NCBI RefSeq assembly: GCF_000701425.1
Contig: NZ_JNIW01000053.1
Coordinates: forward strand, 1-25,658
Reading direction: 5' to 3'
Origin: Deinococcus frigens DSM 12807
GTDB lineage: Bacteria; Deinococcota; Deinococci; Deinococcales; Deinococcaceae
DNA: 25,658 nt
Position 1 is the first letter of the stretch. Each line of letters starts with the position of its first letter. This document shows positions 8,001 through 14,977 of this stretch, one piece after another. The translations under genes and the position numbers were made by a program. The notes beneath the pieces are model-generated. The model saw only the letters and a program-made list of their open reading frames with translations, had not been told where the DNA came from and made no database searches.

Positions 8001-10285
8001 CCTTTGATGAGCGCGCCCGCAAGCTGGGCGGCCACCGGCTGCTCAGCGCGCAGGAGCGCGTCAAGCAGCGCCAGCTCGCCCGCGTCCGGGTGGCCGCCGA
8101 CAACGACGTGCCGTGGGAAGTGCTGGGCATCGGGGCAATCCTGACCGACGAGGTACACGCCCTGAAGAACTCCTACGCCGCGCCCACGGTGTACGGGGAG
8201 AGCAACCCGAAATTCCTGGGGGCCGGGGGCGAGAGCAACCGGGCCATCGACGCGGTCCACAAATACCGCTTCGTGCGTCAGCAGGGTGGCTGCACGGTGG
8301 GCCTGACCGCCACCTGGTTCACCAACAGCCCACTGGAGATCTTCAACCAGATGATGCTGCACACCGACGCGCTGGCCTCGTACGGCATCCCGGACGTCTC
8401 GGCTTTCACGGCGCGGTTTTGCGTGATCGAGTCCCGGCTGATCACCCTGCCTGGCGGCGACGTGGAATTCAGGCCGTGTGTGGTGGGTTTTCGCAACCTC
8501 GACGAGTTGCGGGCGATCATGGCCCAGCACGTGATCCGCGAGACCGAGGACTCGTGCCTGATGCACGAGGGGGTGGGCATGAAGCTGCCGCCCCTGCACA
8601 CGGTGGAGCACCTGTTCGATCTTCCGGAAGCGGTGATGGAGCGTTACGAGGCCGAACGCGCCACGCTGGACGAGGTGGAGAGCGAGGGCAAGCTGCACCT
8701 GTTCTCGATCTTCTCCCGGATGATGAAGCTCACCCTGCACCCGCCGCTGCTGGGCCTGAATGCGCCGAACGTGCGCTTCGCCGAGTGCGTGCGGGCCTGT
8801 GTGGCGGCGCGTGAGACCGGCGGGCGCAACGTGGTGTTCATGTACATGGGCGGCGCGGACGGCGCGGCGTACCGGGCCTTGAAGGACATGCTGATCGCGG
8901 CGGGCTATCCCGAGCGCGAGGTAGAAATGATCACCGCCAGCACGCACAAGACGGCGGGCGAGCGTCTGGGCGTGGAGCGGAGATTCCGGCGCGGCGAGCT
9001 CACGTGCGTGATCGGCTCGTCGGTCATCGAGCAGGGCGGCAACTTCCAGGGCTGCACGGACCTCCATCACCTGGATTACCCGCACCATTTCGAGGCGTTC
9101 CGCCAGCGCACCGGACGCGCCCGTCGGCAGGGGACCTGGGTCACGGGCATCAACAACCATCTGTACTTCGCCCGCGATTCCTTCGACGCCCTGCGCTACC
9201 AGAACATGCTGGGCAAGAAGGGCTGGGCCGAGCAGGTGTACGACCCGTCGGTGGTGTCCTGCGAGAACTCGGATGCGGGCTTTGACGGCGAGGAGCTCGC
9301 GATCATGCTCAGCCGCGATCCGGCGCTCATGCGGGCGACGATCCTGAGAAAGAAAGAAGCCCGCGCGCAGGAAACCCGCTCGGCGACTGTGCTGGCCGAC
9401 GCTTCCGTGATCCGGGAGTATCTGGATACGCTTGGCCTGCTGCGCTCCAGGGACGCCACGGCACGCGGGCGCGAGAAGGGGCCGACTCCGCATGACGTGG
9501 CGGGGATCAGCCGCCTGATCACGGCCCTGCGCGCCCTGCACCGCCAGGTGGGCGCGCTGCGGTCAGCGGCGCATCCGCTGTGCGCCGTGACCCGGCTGAC
9601 CGCGCGCCCAGTCTGGGTGGCCGGACTCCCGATGCATCCGGGCATGAGCTTTTCGTCCGGGGGCAAGGCGTACCAGGTGGTGTCTGCCAGAGCGTCCGAC
9701 ACCGAGATCAAGGTCAGGGAAGGAGCAGGCGGAACGTACGGCTCCCTCGCAGTGGCCGGGCTGGAGCCGGTGGACGTGCTGCCGACCACGGATGAGACCG
9801 CGTTTGGGGAGGAGACGTTTGTCCGGTTGCCCCGGAGGCTGCGTGAGCGGATTGAGGGGGGAGAGGAAGGTGCGCTCATGCTGGCCGTGACGGTGCCGCC
9901 CGTGATGGAGGGAGCGCCACTGATGGGCGCTGTCCCCGCAGCGGCGGCTGGGCCCGTTTCCGTGGTGGAAAGCGCTCCAGGGGTGGGCACCGCTCCCACA
10001 CCGGTTGCCCCGCTGTCGAATCTGGTCTTGAGGTACGGCCTGAGCGTGCTGGCCGCTCCGCGCCCCGGAAGCGCCGTGTTCAGTGTGGTGGGTGACCGCC
10101 TGGAACCGGGCGAACGGCCATGCGCGGCGCTTTTTCAGTTCGAACGGCGTGCGGATCAGGGCGTGCGGATGGTGACGCTGATCATCGCCGACGACACCCG
10201 CCGCGAGTACACGCGCCGCATGATGCTGACCCACGATCCCCGGCTGCGGGCGCGGGTGGACGGTTTGCTCGCCACGGCGATCTGA
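5063..10285 (+). CDS. N6-adenine DNA methylase-SNF2/DEAD-like helicase fusion, 1740 aa
   Basis: Large two-enzyme protein. The N-terminal part is an adenine methyltransferase: SAM-binding LEFACGGGVF (about 151-160) and catalytic NPPF (215-218, in DVVIGNPPFGTRG). The middle and C-terminal part is a superfamily 2 helicase: Walker A VGLGKT (847-852), DEVH box (1029-1032), GLTATWF as motif III, and QRTGRARRQG (from 1348) as motif VI. Such fusions occur on large plasmids and phages; phage P1 DarB, which protects incoming DNA from restriction, is the best-known relative in architecture. A similar anti-restriction or self-modification role is inferred, not shown. No target-recognition domain was identified; the last 250 residues are unassigned. 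The start ATG 5063 is fixed by the leader spacing. No frameshift seen. Confidence 0.88.
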   Translation: MTNPPPTPGKMSVLDLFGTYREPVKVGKKSKKVAQTVKPADDVKTAPVTNADLLAFALRSAPRSAPGASGPAMGIEALDTAGDAARISANTLARTIAHSEGKLTDKARDALRAWSGEGGLGGSTSAFYTPGAVAQFAWNVVTALTPVQRALEFACGGGVFFNHAPRGTLLTGVEIDETTARIAQALFPHVSVHHAPFETYHTQSEDAPFDVVIGNPPFGTRGTSAYLDRPALQAAHWYFVLAGLERAAPGGYMAVIVPESMLRNPSERGLREAVLDVAHVLTASAVPETAFRDSGARVTTALLVLRRHDAGVAEALGALTPDERATIRQARVSDDGLLARFVDGMALFHQDGQGVWNLTYGFPHLGTHAGDQVRAGRFGDPVYQTALCLDEDALTRVSACCLDRRHHILTRPGILSAVRTLLGVEAEDRAKAAGLSAHPIREGQRSRCGTYRFRKGRWGHDGPLNDPATLSALNVARAVTRVRTAQERRSGSAEALRVQAAAQHAAHLKQYGAYDLRALDRAARTLPILNVLSQGGGDVPGLLAELHSTELVLTGGTVQEVAQQLEAYGMLDAGALGAHARVSLATAHAHLRAEYAFTGRIWEAGSTYFAGNAHARAGLAETLADEHTGPERAALLSQAARLRTLAPWKDLADMTLEARDPLVPESVLTEWVNTYLDAWGLIKRNTWDKGGERVGLLHASREEFGVTLRLRNTLQGAQNLEDRQSVAPGRVRALEAYLNFSTPVEPVVGQDVKSAEQIAAERGAKQAAAARWEKELAAHFRSFVLEGQHAGVVERTLNEGRYGLIPRQSDTRALVLPAYQGPLAHPFQAGHVRTAARMDGAILNFAVGLGKTLTGLMLAALLLQSGRARTVAIVVPLSRLADWVMNASQALPSLNILVVGGDVEQAPDGSFALDDNGEPLVRTDDARSRGRKIAGMLAGAPDIVLLTLEAFEAVPMLEETRLRMIERDATLMAGAGTATTFDERARKLGGHRLLSAQERVKQRQLARVRVAADNDVPWEVLGIGAILTDEVHALKNSYAAPTVYGESNPKFLGAGGESNRAIDAVHKYRFVRQQGGCTVGLTATWFTNSPLEIFNQMMLHTDALASYGIPDVSAFTARFCVIESRLITLPGGDVEFRPCVVGFRNLDELRAIMAQHVIRETEDSCLMHEGVGMKLPPLHTVEHLFDLPEAVMERYEAERATLDEVESEGKLHLFSIFSRMMKLTLHPPLLGLNAPNVRFAECVRACVAARETGGRNVVFMYMGGADGAAYRALKDMLIAAGYPEREVEMITASTHKTAGERLGVERRFRRGELTCVIGSSVIEQGGNFQGCTDLHHLDYPHHFEAFRQRTGRARRQGTWVTGINNHLYFARDSFDALRYQNMLGKKGWAEQVYDPSVVSCENSDAGFDGEELAIMLSRDPALMRATILRKKEARAQETRSATVLADASVIREYLDTLGLLRSRDATARGREKGPTPHDVAGISRLITALRALHRQVGALRSAAHPLCAVTRLTARPVWVAGLPMHPGMSFSSGGKAYQVVSARASDTEIKVREGAGGTYGSLAVAGLEPVDVLPTTDETAFGEETFVRLPRRLRERIEGGEEGALMLAVTVPPVMEGAPLMGAVPAAAAGPVSVVESAPGVGTAPTPVAPLSNLVLRYGLSVLAAPRPGSAVFSVVGDRLEPGERPCAALFQFERRADQGVRMVTLIIADDTRREYTRRMMLTHDPRLRARVDGLLATAI

Positions 10286-10318
10286 CGGGCGGGGTAGGGG
10301 AGAGGACCCCTGCCCGTC
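10284..10318 (+). terminator. Hairpin after the methylase-helicase gene
   Basis: GACGGGC-GGGGT at 10284-10295 pairs with ACCCCTGCCCGTC at 10306-10318, leaving one bulged base. It overlaps the stop codon. There is no T-tract behind it, so it may slow or stabilise transcripts rather than act as a classical intrinsic terminator. Confidence 0.5.
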
Positions 10319-10332
10319 AAGAGCGCGCGGCC

Positions 10333-10366
10333 CTGGCCCCTGCCGCTCAGGGGCCAGCTTGCATGC
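10333..10366 (+). promoter_or_regulatory. GGCCA-N10-ATG hairpin leader
   Basis: CTGGCCCCTG/CAGGGGCCAG, a perfect 10-bp stem with a 5-nt loop (10333-10357). Ten bases (gcttgcatgc) separate GGCCA from ATG 10367. An in-frame-looking ATG also occurs at 10363 but belongs to another frame; the constant spacing selects 10367. Confidence 0.8.
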
Positions 10367-10846
10367 ATGCACACCATCAAATCTGCTGCACAACGCTCCC
10401 ATGCACAGCTGCGCCTGAGCCTGAGCGTGCAATTCGACGTCCTGAGCCACCAGCACGCTGATCAGGCTTACGGCACGCTGGCCCCTGGTTCCCGCCCTGG
10501 CAGCGTCCGGCTGCGCGGGGGCCTGCACTTCACGCCCGCCTGGAACCCCGACGACGAGATCAGGGTCAGCGTGCAGGCGCTGGGAACGCCGCCAGACGTG
10601 GCCCGGCAAAAGGCATGGTCGCGCGTCCGGGACAGTGCCCGACGGCGGGCGTCGTGCGGGGTGGACTGGTCTTACCTGCGCCTGACGGTCCAGGCCGTGA
10701 ACGTGGACGGGGAGGTTCTGGCCCGTGAAAGTGTGGGTGGGGTGCCGAGTGACCTCAACCCCGTGCTGCGGGCGCAGATCGAGTCTGTTCTGCACACGCT
10801 GGCCCGTCAGGGCGCCGAGGACTGGGCGATCCTGGGGTTGAACTGA
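10367..10846 (+). CDS. Hypothetical protein, 159 aa
   Basis: Not recognised. It has its own hairpin leader and no Shine-Dalgarno. The protein has predicted beta-rich segments (AQLRLSLSVQFDVL, SVRLRGGLHF, YLRLTVQAVNVDGEVLARE) and a helical C-terminus (NPVLRAQIESVLHTLARQGAEDWAIL). No signal peptide or membrane segment. Third-position GC and the leader argue strongly that it is a real gene of the same regulon as the methylase-helicase and PRTRC genes. Confidence 0.75.
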   Translation: MHTIKSAAQRSHAQLRLSLSVQFDVLSHQHADQAYGTLAPGSRPGSVRLRGGLHFTPAWNPDDEIRVSVQALGTPPDVARQKAWSRVRDSARRRASCGVDWSYLRLTVQAVNVDGEVLARESVGGVPSDLNPVLRAQIESVLHTLARQGAEDWAILGLN

Positions 10847-10883
10847 TCTCCGACGACACACCTGAGCGATTGTCGGCACCTTA

Positions 10884-10938
10884 TCCATGTCTGGATCCAT
10901 GTCTGGCCGGGATACTTTCCGGCCGATTCGCCGTCACG
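10884..10938 (+). other. Orphan, decayed hairpin leader with ACG in place of ATG
   Basis: TCCATGTCTGG occurs twice in tandem (10884-10894 and 10896-10906, 12-bp period). The second copy runs into an inverted repeat GGCCGG/CCGGCC (10905-10924). GGCCG is followed by exactly ten bases, attcgccgtc, nearly identical to the spacers of intact leaders (gttcgccatc, cttcggcgtc), and then ACG where ATG would be. The frame behind it gives no recognisable protein. I read this as the leader of a gene lost when the vapBC segment arrived. The DNA from 10939 to 11080 holds nothing else I can support. Confidence 0.6.
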
Positions 10939-11080
10939 TCTCCGTCCCTCAGTGTCACGAGCGCTCCGCCCCATCTTGAAGGTTTGTACACGCACGCCAG
11001 TCTGGAGGCGTGGCGTCCATTGTGGTCAGCGTTCACCAGACCCCTACGGCCCCTATCTGCTGCCAGTCAGTTGACGGCTC

Positions 11081-11126
11081 CTTACTTTGTTGTGAGTAAG
11101 GCTAAGTTAGAATGTAAGGAAGGAGA
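11081..11126 (+). promoter_or_regulatory. vapBC promoter and operator candidate
   Basis: CTTACT (11081-11086) and AGTAAG (11095-11100) form a perfect inverted repeat, a plausible site for VapB/VapBC autorepression. TAGAAT at 11108-11113 is a good -10 box; TTTGTT at 11086-11091 would be the -35. A strong Shine-Dalgarno (AAGGAGAG, ending about 5 nt before the ATG) follows, in contrast to the hairpin-led plasmid genes. Confidence 0.5.
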
Positions 11127-11130
11127 GCCT

Positions 11131-11382
11131 ATGCCCACCACTACCATCACCACCAAAGGACAGGTCACCATCCCCGCCGAAATTCGTGTCTCATTGGGGC
11201 TGCGCGCTGGCGACCGCCTGGTTCTCGAAGTATCAGACAACGGGTTTATAGCCGTGGTTGAGCGCCCACCCCAGCCCGCCGATGTTCGGGGGGTGTTCCA
11301 TCATGCGGCCCGGCCCGGAACTTCCCGCGCAGAGGAGCGCGCCGCTTACGTCACCGAACTCACCCGGCAATCCGTCTCTTGA
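11131..11382 (+). CDS. AbrB/SpoVT-family antitoxin (VapB)
   Basis: 83-residue DNA-binding antitoxin. The N-terminal swapped-hairpin domain is unmistakable: TTTITTKGQVTIPAEIRVSLGLRAGDRLVLEV (residues 3-35). The C-terminal part (about 45-83) would wrap around the PIN toxin. It neutralises the RNase encoded next to it and, together with the toxin, normally represses their shared promoter. ATG 11131 is chosen over an upstream in-frame start at 10870 because a textbook Shine-Dalgarno precedes it and the family begins here. Its TGA overlaps the toxin's TTG by 4 nt. Confidence 0.9.
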   Translation: MPTTTITTKGQVTIPAEIRVSLGLRAGDRLVLEVSDNGFIAVVERPPQPADVRGVFHHAARPGTSRAEERAAYVTELTRQSVS

Positions 11383-11777
11383 AAGTACTGATCGATGCCA
11401 ATGTGCTGCTGCGTTTTCTGCTTGATGATCACGCGGATTTATCCCCTCGCGCCGCCACCATGTTCGAACGGGCGGCCCGTGGTGAGCTGACCCTGCTCGT
11501 CCCCAGCGCCATTCTTGCCGAATGTGCCTACACCTTGAAATCGTTTTACAAGTTGGGACGCGAAGAACTGGTGGACGGGCTGCTCACCCTCCTCGACCTT
11601 CCGGGCGTTCGTGGCCTCGAAGATGAGATTCTGCGCCAGACATTGACGCTGTTCCGGAAGCACAATGTGGATTTCGCCGACGCTTACCTCGCGGCTCTGG
11701 GGTCTGCTTTGAACTTCAGCGTCGTGTCTTTCGACCACGATCTGGTCAAGCTCGGCGCAGTCGTTCTCGACCGCTGA
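11379..11777 (+). CDS. PIN-domain ribonuclease toxin (VapC)
   Basis: 132-residue toxin that cleaves RNA, by family usually tRNA or rRNA. PIN-domain acidic residues are in place: D6 (LIDANVLLRF), E48 (AILAECAY), D98/D101 (NVDFADAYLAA) and D119 (SFDHD). It starts with TTG at 11379 inside the antitoxin stop codon, so translation is coupled and the antitoxin is made in excess. The pair most likely contributes to plasmid maintenance. It appears intact. Confidence 0.9.
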   Translation: MKVLIDANVLLRFLLDDHADLSPRAATMFERAARGELTLLVPSAILAECAYTLKSFYKLGREELVDGLLTLLDLPGVRGLEDEILRQTLTLFRKHNVDFADAYLAALGSALNFSVVSFDHDLVKLGAVVLDR

Positions 11778-11791
11778 ACCAGCCCCACCTC

Positions 11792-11831
11792 TGGCCCGGC
11801 CCCTGACGGGAGCGCGGGCCACAACATGGTC
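11792..11831 (+). promoter_or_regulatory. GGCCA-N10-ATG hairpin leader
   Basis: TGGCCCG/CGGGCCA (11792-11798 with 11815-11821) closes a 16-nt interior that can form a small CCC/GGG stem. Ten bases (caacatggtc) separate GGCCA from ATG 11832. An ATG at 11826, six bases earlier in the same frame, breaks the spacing rule and is probably not used. Confidence 0.7.
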
Positions 11832-13103
11832 ATGACGACATTCCAAAAAGGTGCCAGTCCAGCGCATGTCCCCGCCTCCAGCGCAGTCGAGCCCGCCGAC
11901 AAAACAAAAGCCGCCGAACTCTACGCGCAGGTGAAGGGCACCGAGCGCGAAGCCGACTTCCTGCGCGTGAGCAAGGCCCACTCCCAGAAGAACGGCAGCA
12001 GCGCGATGTACCGCGCGTTCCTGCGCGACATCGAGGCGCTGTTTGTGGTGCAGCCCGCCCAGGTGCCGCCCGCCGCGCCCGCCTCTCATCCTCACGCCCT
12101 GACGGCGGCTGTCTTCAGCGGCGTGGCCCCGGACTCCAGCCTGGACGACGGGGAGCTGGACCGCCTGGATGGACCGGACAACTGGGACGGGACTGAACCC
12201 GGTCCAGACGGCGGGAATGAGGTGACTGAGCCTGGTCCCGGACATGTCAATGGCCGCCGCCGTGTCCAGGCGGATGCTGGCGCATCCGTCATCCAGGACG
12301 TGGAGGATGACGGCGGCGCGGTGGACCTCCCTGCCCCGGCCCCCATCCCCGGCGGCCTGATCAGCCAGCTCGCCGCAATGATCGGTGAGGGCGGCGTGGT
12401 CACATTGACAGTCATGAAGATCGGCGAGAACGTGACCCTGGGCTTTGCGCCCCGCCCCACCGGCACCGAGACCGCAGTTCCGGTGATCGTGACGGCAAAG
12501 GCGGCGCACTTCGACGAACACCTGCTGCGCGACATGCAGCCGTATGTCGCTGCGCGTCAGAGCGCGGCCCAGGTCTTTGCCGCCGCCGCCAGGCAGCAGA
12601 TTAAGGCTGTGGCGAAAGCCCAGGACAAACCCGCCGCGCCAGATCAAGCGAAAGCCAGCGCGCCGGGTAAGGCCAGGACGCACGCCGTGACCCTGCTGGC
12701 GGTGGACGGCACCGCGCTCACAGCGACGATGGGCGGTAAGAGCATCGACGTGCGGATCGGTGAGAACCAGCTTCCGCCGGGGACGCTGTGCGTGGACGCA
12801 CGGCACCCGCTGTTCGGCGAGCACAAGAAGACCCTGCTGATCAGCATGGCCAAGACCCACGACTTCCGTGACCAGCAGGGTGCCCGCCTGACGGTGAACA
12901 CCACCCCCGACGCCGCCGCCGTGACTGCCGTCAAGGGCGAGACGCGCCTGAGCCTGCACGGCGAGACCCTGCTCCCCGGCGGAAAGTGGGAGATCACCGC
13001 CGAAGCCGCCGAACATGACAGCGCCCGGCAGGCCGTCACACTCTCGCCTGGCAAACCGCAGGTCATCAACCTGACGTTGAGCGCCAGCAACAGCCTGTTC
13101 TGA
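11832..13103 (+). CDS. PRTRC system protein E-like
   Basis: 423 residues. The segment from about residue 172 (GGLISQLAAMIGEGGVVTLTVMKIGENVTLGFAPRP, then VPVIVTAKAAHFDEHLLRDMQPYVAARQSAAQVF) matches my memory of PRTRC protein E, a family of unknown function in ParB- and ThiF-related plasmid cassettes. It is longer than usual: residues 1-170 are a helical segment followed by a low-complexity acidic linker, and the end (about 300-423) looks like one or two beta-sandwich modules (TRLSLHGETLLPGGKWEITAEA). Start 11832 follows the leader spacing; 11826 is the alternative. It sits directly before protein C, as expected for the cassette. No catalytic motif seen. Confidence 0.7.
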   Translation: MTTFQKGASPAHVPASSAVEPADKTKAAELYAQVKGTEREADFLRVSKAHSQKNGSSAMYRAFLRDIEALFVVQPAQVPPAAPASHPHALTAAVFSGVAPDSSLDDGELDRLDGPDNWDGTEPGPDGGNEVTEPGPGHVNGRRRVQADAGASVIQDVEDDGGAVDLPAPAPIPGGLISQLAAMIGEGGVVTLTVMKIGENVTLGFAPRPTGTETAVPVIVTAKAAHFDEHLLRDMQPYVAARQSAAQVFAAAARQQIKAVAKAQDKPAAPDQAKASAPGKARTHAVTLLAVDGTALTATMGGKSIDVRIGENQLPPGTLCVDARHPLFGEHKKTLLISMAKTHDFRDQQGARLTVNTTPDAAAVTAVKGETRLSLHGETLLPGGKWEITAEAAEHDSARQAVTLSPGKPQVINLTLSASNSLF

Positions 13104-13111
13104 ACTCAGCC

Positions 13112-13145
13112 CTGGCCCCCCTTTGCGGAGGGCCAGTTCGCCATC
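13112..13145 (+). promoter_or_regulatory. GGCCA-N10-ATG hairpin leader
   Basis: CTGGCCC/GGGCCAG (13112-13118 with 13130-13136), then a C-A mismatch and two more C-G pairs around loop TTTGC. Ten bases (gttcgccatc) lie between GGCCA and ATG 13146. It begins 8 nt after the stop of the protein E gene. Confidence 0.8.
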
Positions 13146-13373
13146 ATGCCAAAAGACACCCCGCCCATTGCGTCCACCGCCCGCCGCGCGTTCAAGCACG
13201 GCTCAGTCGTCCTGACCGATCCCAACCCGGACATGACCCCCGAACAGGTCAAGACCTTTTACGCCACGCAGCACCCGGAGCTGCTCAACGCGGGCGTCGG
13301 CAGCCCGGAGACCGATCTGAAAGCGGGGACGGTCACGTACACCTTCGTTGCCAACTACGGACGCAAGGGCTGA
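13146..13373 (+). CDS. PRTRC system protein C (ubiquitin-like, Prok_Ub type)
   Basis: 75-residue protein matching PRTRC protein C: RAFKHGSVVLTDPNPDMTPEQVKTFYATQHPELLNAGVGSPE, then TVTYTFVANYGRKG. The family has a beta-grasp, ubiquitin-like fold as proposed in comparative-genomic work on prokaryotic ubiquitin-like systems. It ends in a C-terminal glycine, as a protein activated by an E1-like enzyme would; the ThiF-family gene at 16389 is the likely partner. Conjugation has not been shown here and is an inference. Complete, own hairpin leader, terminator-like hairpin behind it. Confidence 0.85.
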   Translation: MPKDTPPIASTARRAFKHGSVVLTDPNPDMTPEQVKTFYATQHPELLNAGVGSPETDLKAGTVTYTFVANYGRKG

Positions 13374-13379
13374 GCGCCG

Positions 13380-13410
13380 CCCCCGGCCCCAGGGGGGTTC
13401 CGTTTTGTTT
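13380..13410 (+). terminator. Hairpin with T-rich tail after protein C
   Basis: CCCCC (13380-13384) can pair with GGGGG (13393-13397), followed by a T-rich run (ttccgttttgttt). This is the most terminator-like structure in the cassette and could separate the protein C transcript from the genes behind it. An alternative pairing of the inner GGCCCC is possible. Confidence 0.45.
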
Positions 13411-13424
13411 CAGGAGTGTCCACC

Positions 13425-13586
13425 ATGTCCAAGGAGAAGCCCGCATGCCAGACGCCCGCGCACCGCGCACCCCTCGTTCTGGAACTCACCCCGCCCCTGG
13501 CCCCCGCCCTGCGCGAGCTGCTCAGGGTTCCGGGACCGGGCCGCGCCGTCTTCAGCCCGCCCGCGCCGCCCCCCCTGCTGCCCTGA
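13425..13586 (+). CDS. Small proline-rich protein, 53 aa
   Basis: Not recognised. ATG 13425 has a CAGGAG Shine-Dalgarno at good spacing. Third-position GC is clearly higher in this frame than in the competing frame that begins at ATG 13445, so this frame is coding and the first 46 residues of the longer overlapping ORF are probably artefact. The protein ends PPAPPPLLP, almost the same ending as the small ORF at 17165. Its TGA overlaps a CTG in the next frame (CTGA). A run of seven C (13569-13575) lies just before the stop, so a -1 shift fusing it to the next gene, programmed or by mutation, is an alternative. Confidence 0.55.
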   Translation: MSKEKPACQTPAHRAPLVLELTPPLAPALRELLRVPGPGRAVFSPPAPPPLLP

Positions 13587-14647
13587 GCGCCCTGGCCCTT
13601 CCTGGCGTCCGGCCCATCCAATTGCGGACAGACCTGGACCGCCACCAGCGCCAGGTGCAGGAGTATGGCGAACGCCAGGCCCGCGTTCTGGGCGCTGTTG
13701 TGGCCTTCTTAAATCACCCCGCCGTTCCAGCCACCGATCCGGACGACGCCCCGACTGAGCGCCTGATCACTGCTCTCGGCACCGGCTTCGCGTTGCCGAG
13801 CACCGCAGTGGAAATCGGCGTCACGGATAGCGGCCAGCTCGCCTTCACCTTCGAAAACGAGACGGACGGGGCCTGGACCCTGGGCGCGCTTGCCTGGCGT
13901 CTGCGCGGTGAGCCGCACCTGCTGCCCGGCGTCTTGACCTGCATTGAGACCTTCACGGCCCGCAGCGAGCCGTGTTTCGGCCCCGCTGGACTCGAAGCGC
14001 ACGCCGAATACCACTGGAATCTCGACCGACTCTCCAAGGAACTGTACGAGCGCCTCTCTATTGAGGGTGACGCGGCGCGCAATGACCGGCTGGAACGTGC
14101 GCTTGGAAACCGTCACACGGCGCTCACCCTGGCGCGGCGACTGAATCTGACGCACGAATACACGCTCCGCGACCACTTTCCGTACCCACTGTTCGAGCGG
14201 CGGCTCACGCCGGATCAGACCCTGGATGCTTTGTGGGACCAGGCCAGGCGTGGTCCCCGACTGAGCGCGGCGCTGACCTCCCTCGCCGACGCCCTGAACG
14301 CGCTGCGTCAGGCGCACAACAGCCTGCCGGTCATGACCGAGGCCGAGGCTGAGGCCGTCTGCGGCGTGCCCCTGATAACCCGGCTGTACACCACCCAGGC
14401 AGAAGACCAGCCGTGTCCAGCCACCGACCTGGCAAACGAGTTCATGGACTACCACTGGCAGGGCGGGGAACCCCATGCCTTCTATGCCCTGCACCTGACA
14501 CCAGACCCGGCGTCCGCCGCCCGGCTCGTGACGTACCTGCAGGGCCTGCCGCGCGCACACGAGGCCATGCGCCGGGTGGGCGGCGAGCTGGAGCTTGCGC
14601 AGTCGCTGTGCGAATCTGGCGGACACTGCGCTGGCCTGACGGCCTGA
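13583..14647 (+). CDS. Hypothetical protein, about 354 aa, in the PRTRC protein F position
   Basis: Not recognised. Coding sense is clear from about LPGVRPIQLRTDLDRHQRQ onward to the stop. The true start is uncertain: CTG 13583 overlapping the previous stop, TTG 13622, or a frameshift fusion with the 53-aa ORF. By position between proteins C and B it could correspond to PRTRC protein F, but I see no decisive motif. The last residues (GLTA) are supplied by the terminal repeat of a MITE inserted at 14637; removing the MITE would give an ending of GHCAA, so the gene lost nothing important. Noteworthy segments are EAHAEYHWNLDRLSKELYERL and ANEFMDYHWQGGEPHAFYALHLTPD. Confidence 0.65.
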   Translation: MSALALPGVRPIQLRTDLDRHQRQVQEYGERQARVLGAVVAFLNHPAVPATDPDDAPTERLITALGTGFALPSTAVEIGVTDSGQLAFTFENETDGAWTLGALAWRLRGEPHLLPGVLTCIETFTARSEPCFGPAGLEAHAEYHWNLDRLSKELYERLSIEGDAARNDRLERALGNRHTALTLARRLNLTHEYTLRDHFPYPLFERRLTPDQTLDALWDQARRGPRLSAALTSLADALNALRQAHNSLPVMTEAEAEAVCGVPLITRLYTTQAEDQPCPATDLANEFMDYHWQGGEPHAFYALHLTPDPASAARLVTYLQGLPRAHEAMRRVGGELELAQSLCESGGHCAGLTA

Positions 14648-14876
14648 CAAAACAGATGAGAAAGAGTGGGGCTAGAGCGCTGAGTACGTCTGGAAGCGGA
14701 TTTTTGGTTTTTGCAAGTCTAAACCCGTCTGGAAAGATCGGGAGTGTTCAAGCCTGTTCTCTCGTCTTGCCATTCCTTGCGTCTGGGTCACACATGATGC
14801 CTCTTCACCCTGACCCTCTCTATTCCTCGTGATGACGATGTTTTTTGATGCTCTCATGACTTTTGTCAGGCCGTCA
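14637..14876. mobile_element. 240-bp MITE with 25-bp terminal inverted repeats
   Basis: Left end TGACGGCCTGACAAAA-CAG-ATGAGA (14637-14661) and right end (14852-14876, reverse complement) TGACGGCCTGACAAAA-GTC-ATGAGA match at 22 of 25 positions. Flanks look like a target duplication: ACTGCGCTGGCC before and ACTGCGCTGCCT after. The interior is lower in GC, with no ORF. The termini match the left end of the IS at 25322 (TGACGGCCTGACA...ATGAGAAAG), so that IS family probably mobilised it. It separates the 354-aa gene from the protein B gene and supplies the former's stop codon. Confidence 0.85.
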
Positions 14877-14899
14877 ACTGCGCTGCCTGAGCATGGAGC

Positions 14900-14939
14900 C
14901 AGTTCAGCACTGCGTCGGTTCAGCACTGCGCCGGTTCAG
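14900..14939 (+). repeat. 16-bp tandem repeat, 2.5 copies
   Basis: cAGTTCAGCACTGCGt, cGGTTCAGCACTGCGc and a partial cGGTTCAG follow each other directly before the protein B hairpin leader. It could be a protein-binding array or a promoter element; no -35/-10 pair is evident. Confidence 0.7.
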
Positions 14940-14945
14940 AAGCCC

Positions 14946-14977
14946 TGGCCTTTGCACGCAAAGGCCACTTCGGCGTC
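14946..14977 (+). promoter_or_regulatory. GGCCA-N10-ATG hairpin leader
   Basis: TGGCCTTTG/CAAAGGCCA (14946-14967) forms a perfect stem, with a C-G pair possible inside a very small loop. Ten bases (cttcggcgtc) separate it from ATG 14978. The A/T-rich inner stem differs completely from the other copies while remaining complementary. Confidence 0.85.

Noticed and set aside
7619..9541. 640-residue minus-strand ORF opposite the methylase-helicase gene
   Set aside because: Shadow of a GC-rich gene; low-complexity His/Arg/Gly-rich product without domains, while the plus strand has clear helicase motifs.
10870..11130. N-terminal extension of VapB
   Set aside because: Crosses the orphan leader and the promoter; the family starts at 11131 with a strong Shine-Dalgarno.
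11439..13199. 586-residue minus-strand ORF
   Set aside because: Spans vapC and protein E in antisense; composition typical of a shadow frame.
13445..13582. N-terminal extension of the 354-aa gene from ATG 13445
   Set aside because: Third-position GC is low in this frame and high in the 13425 frame, which also has a Shine-Dalgarno.
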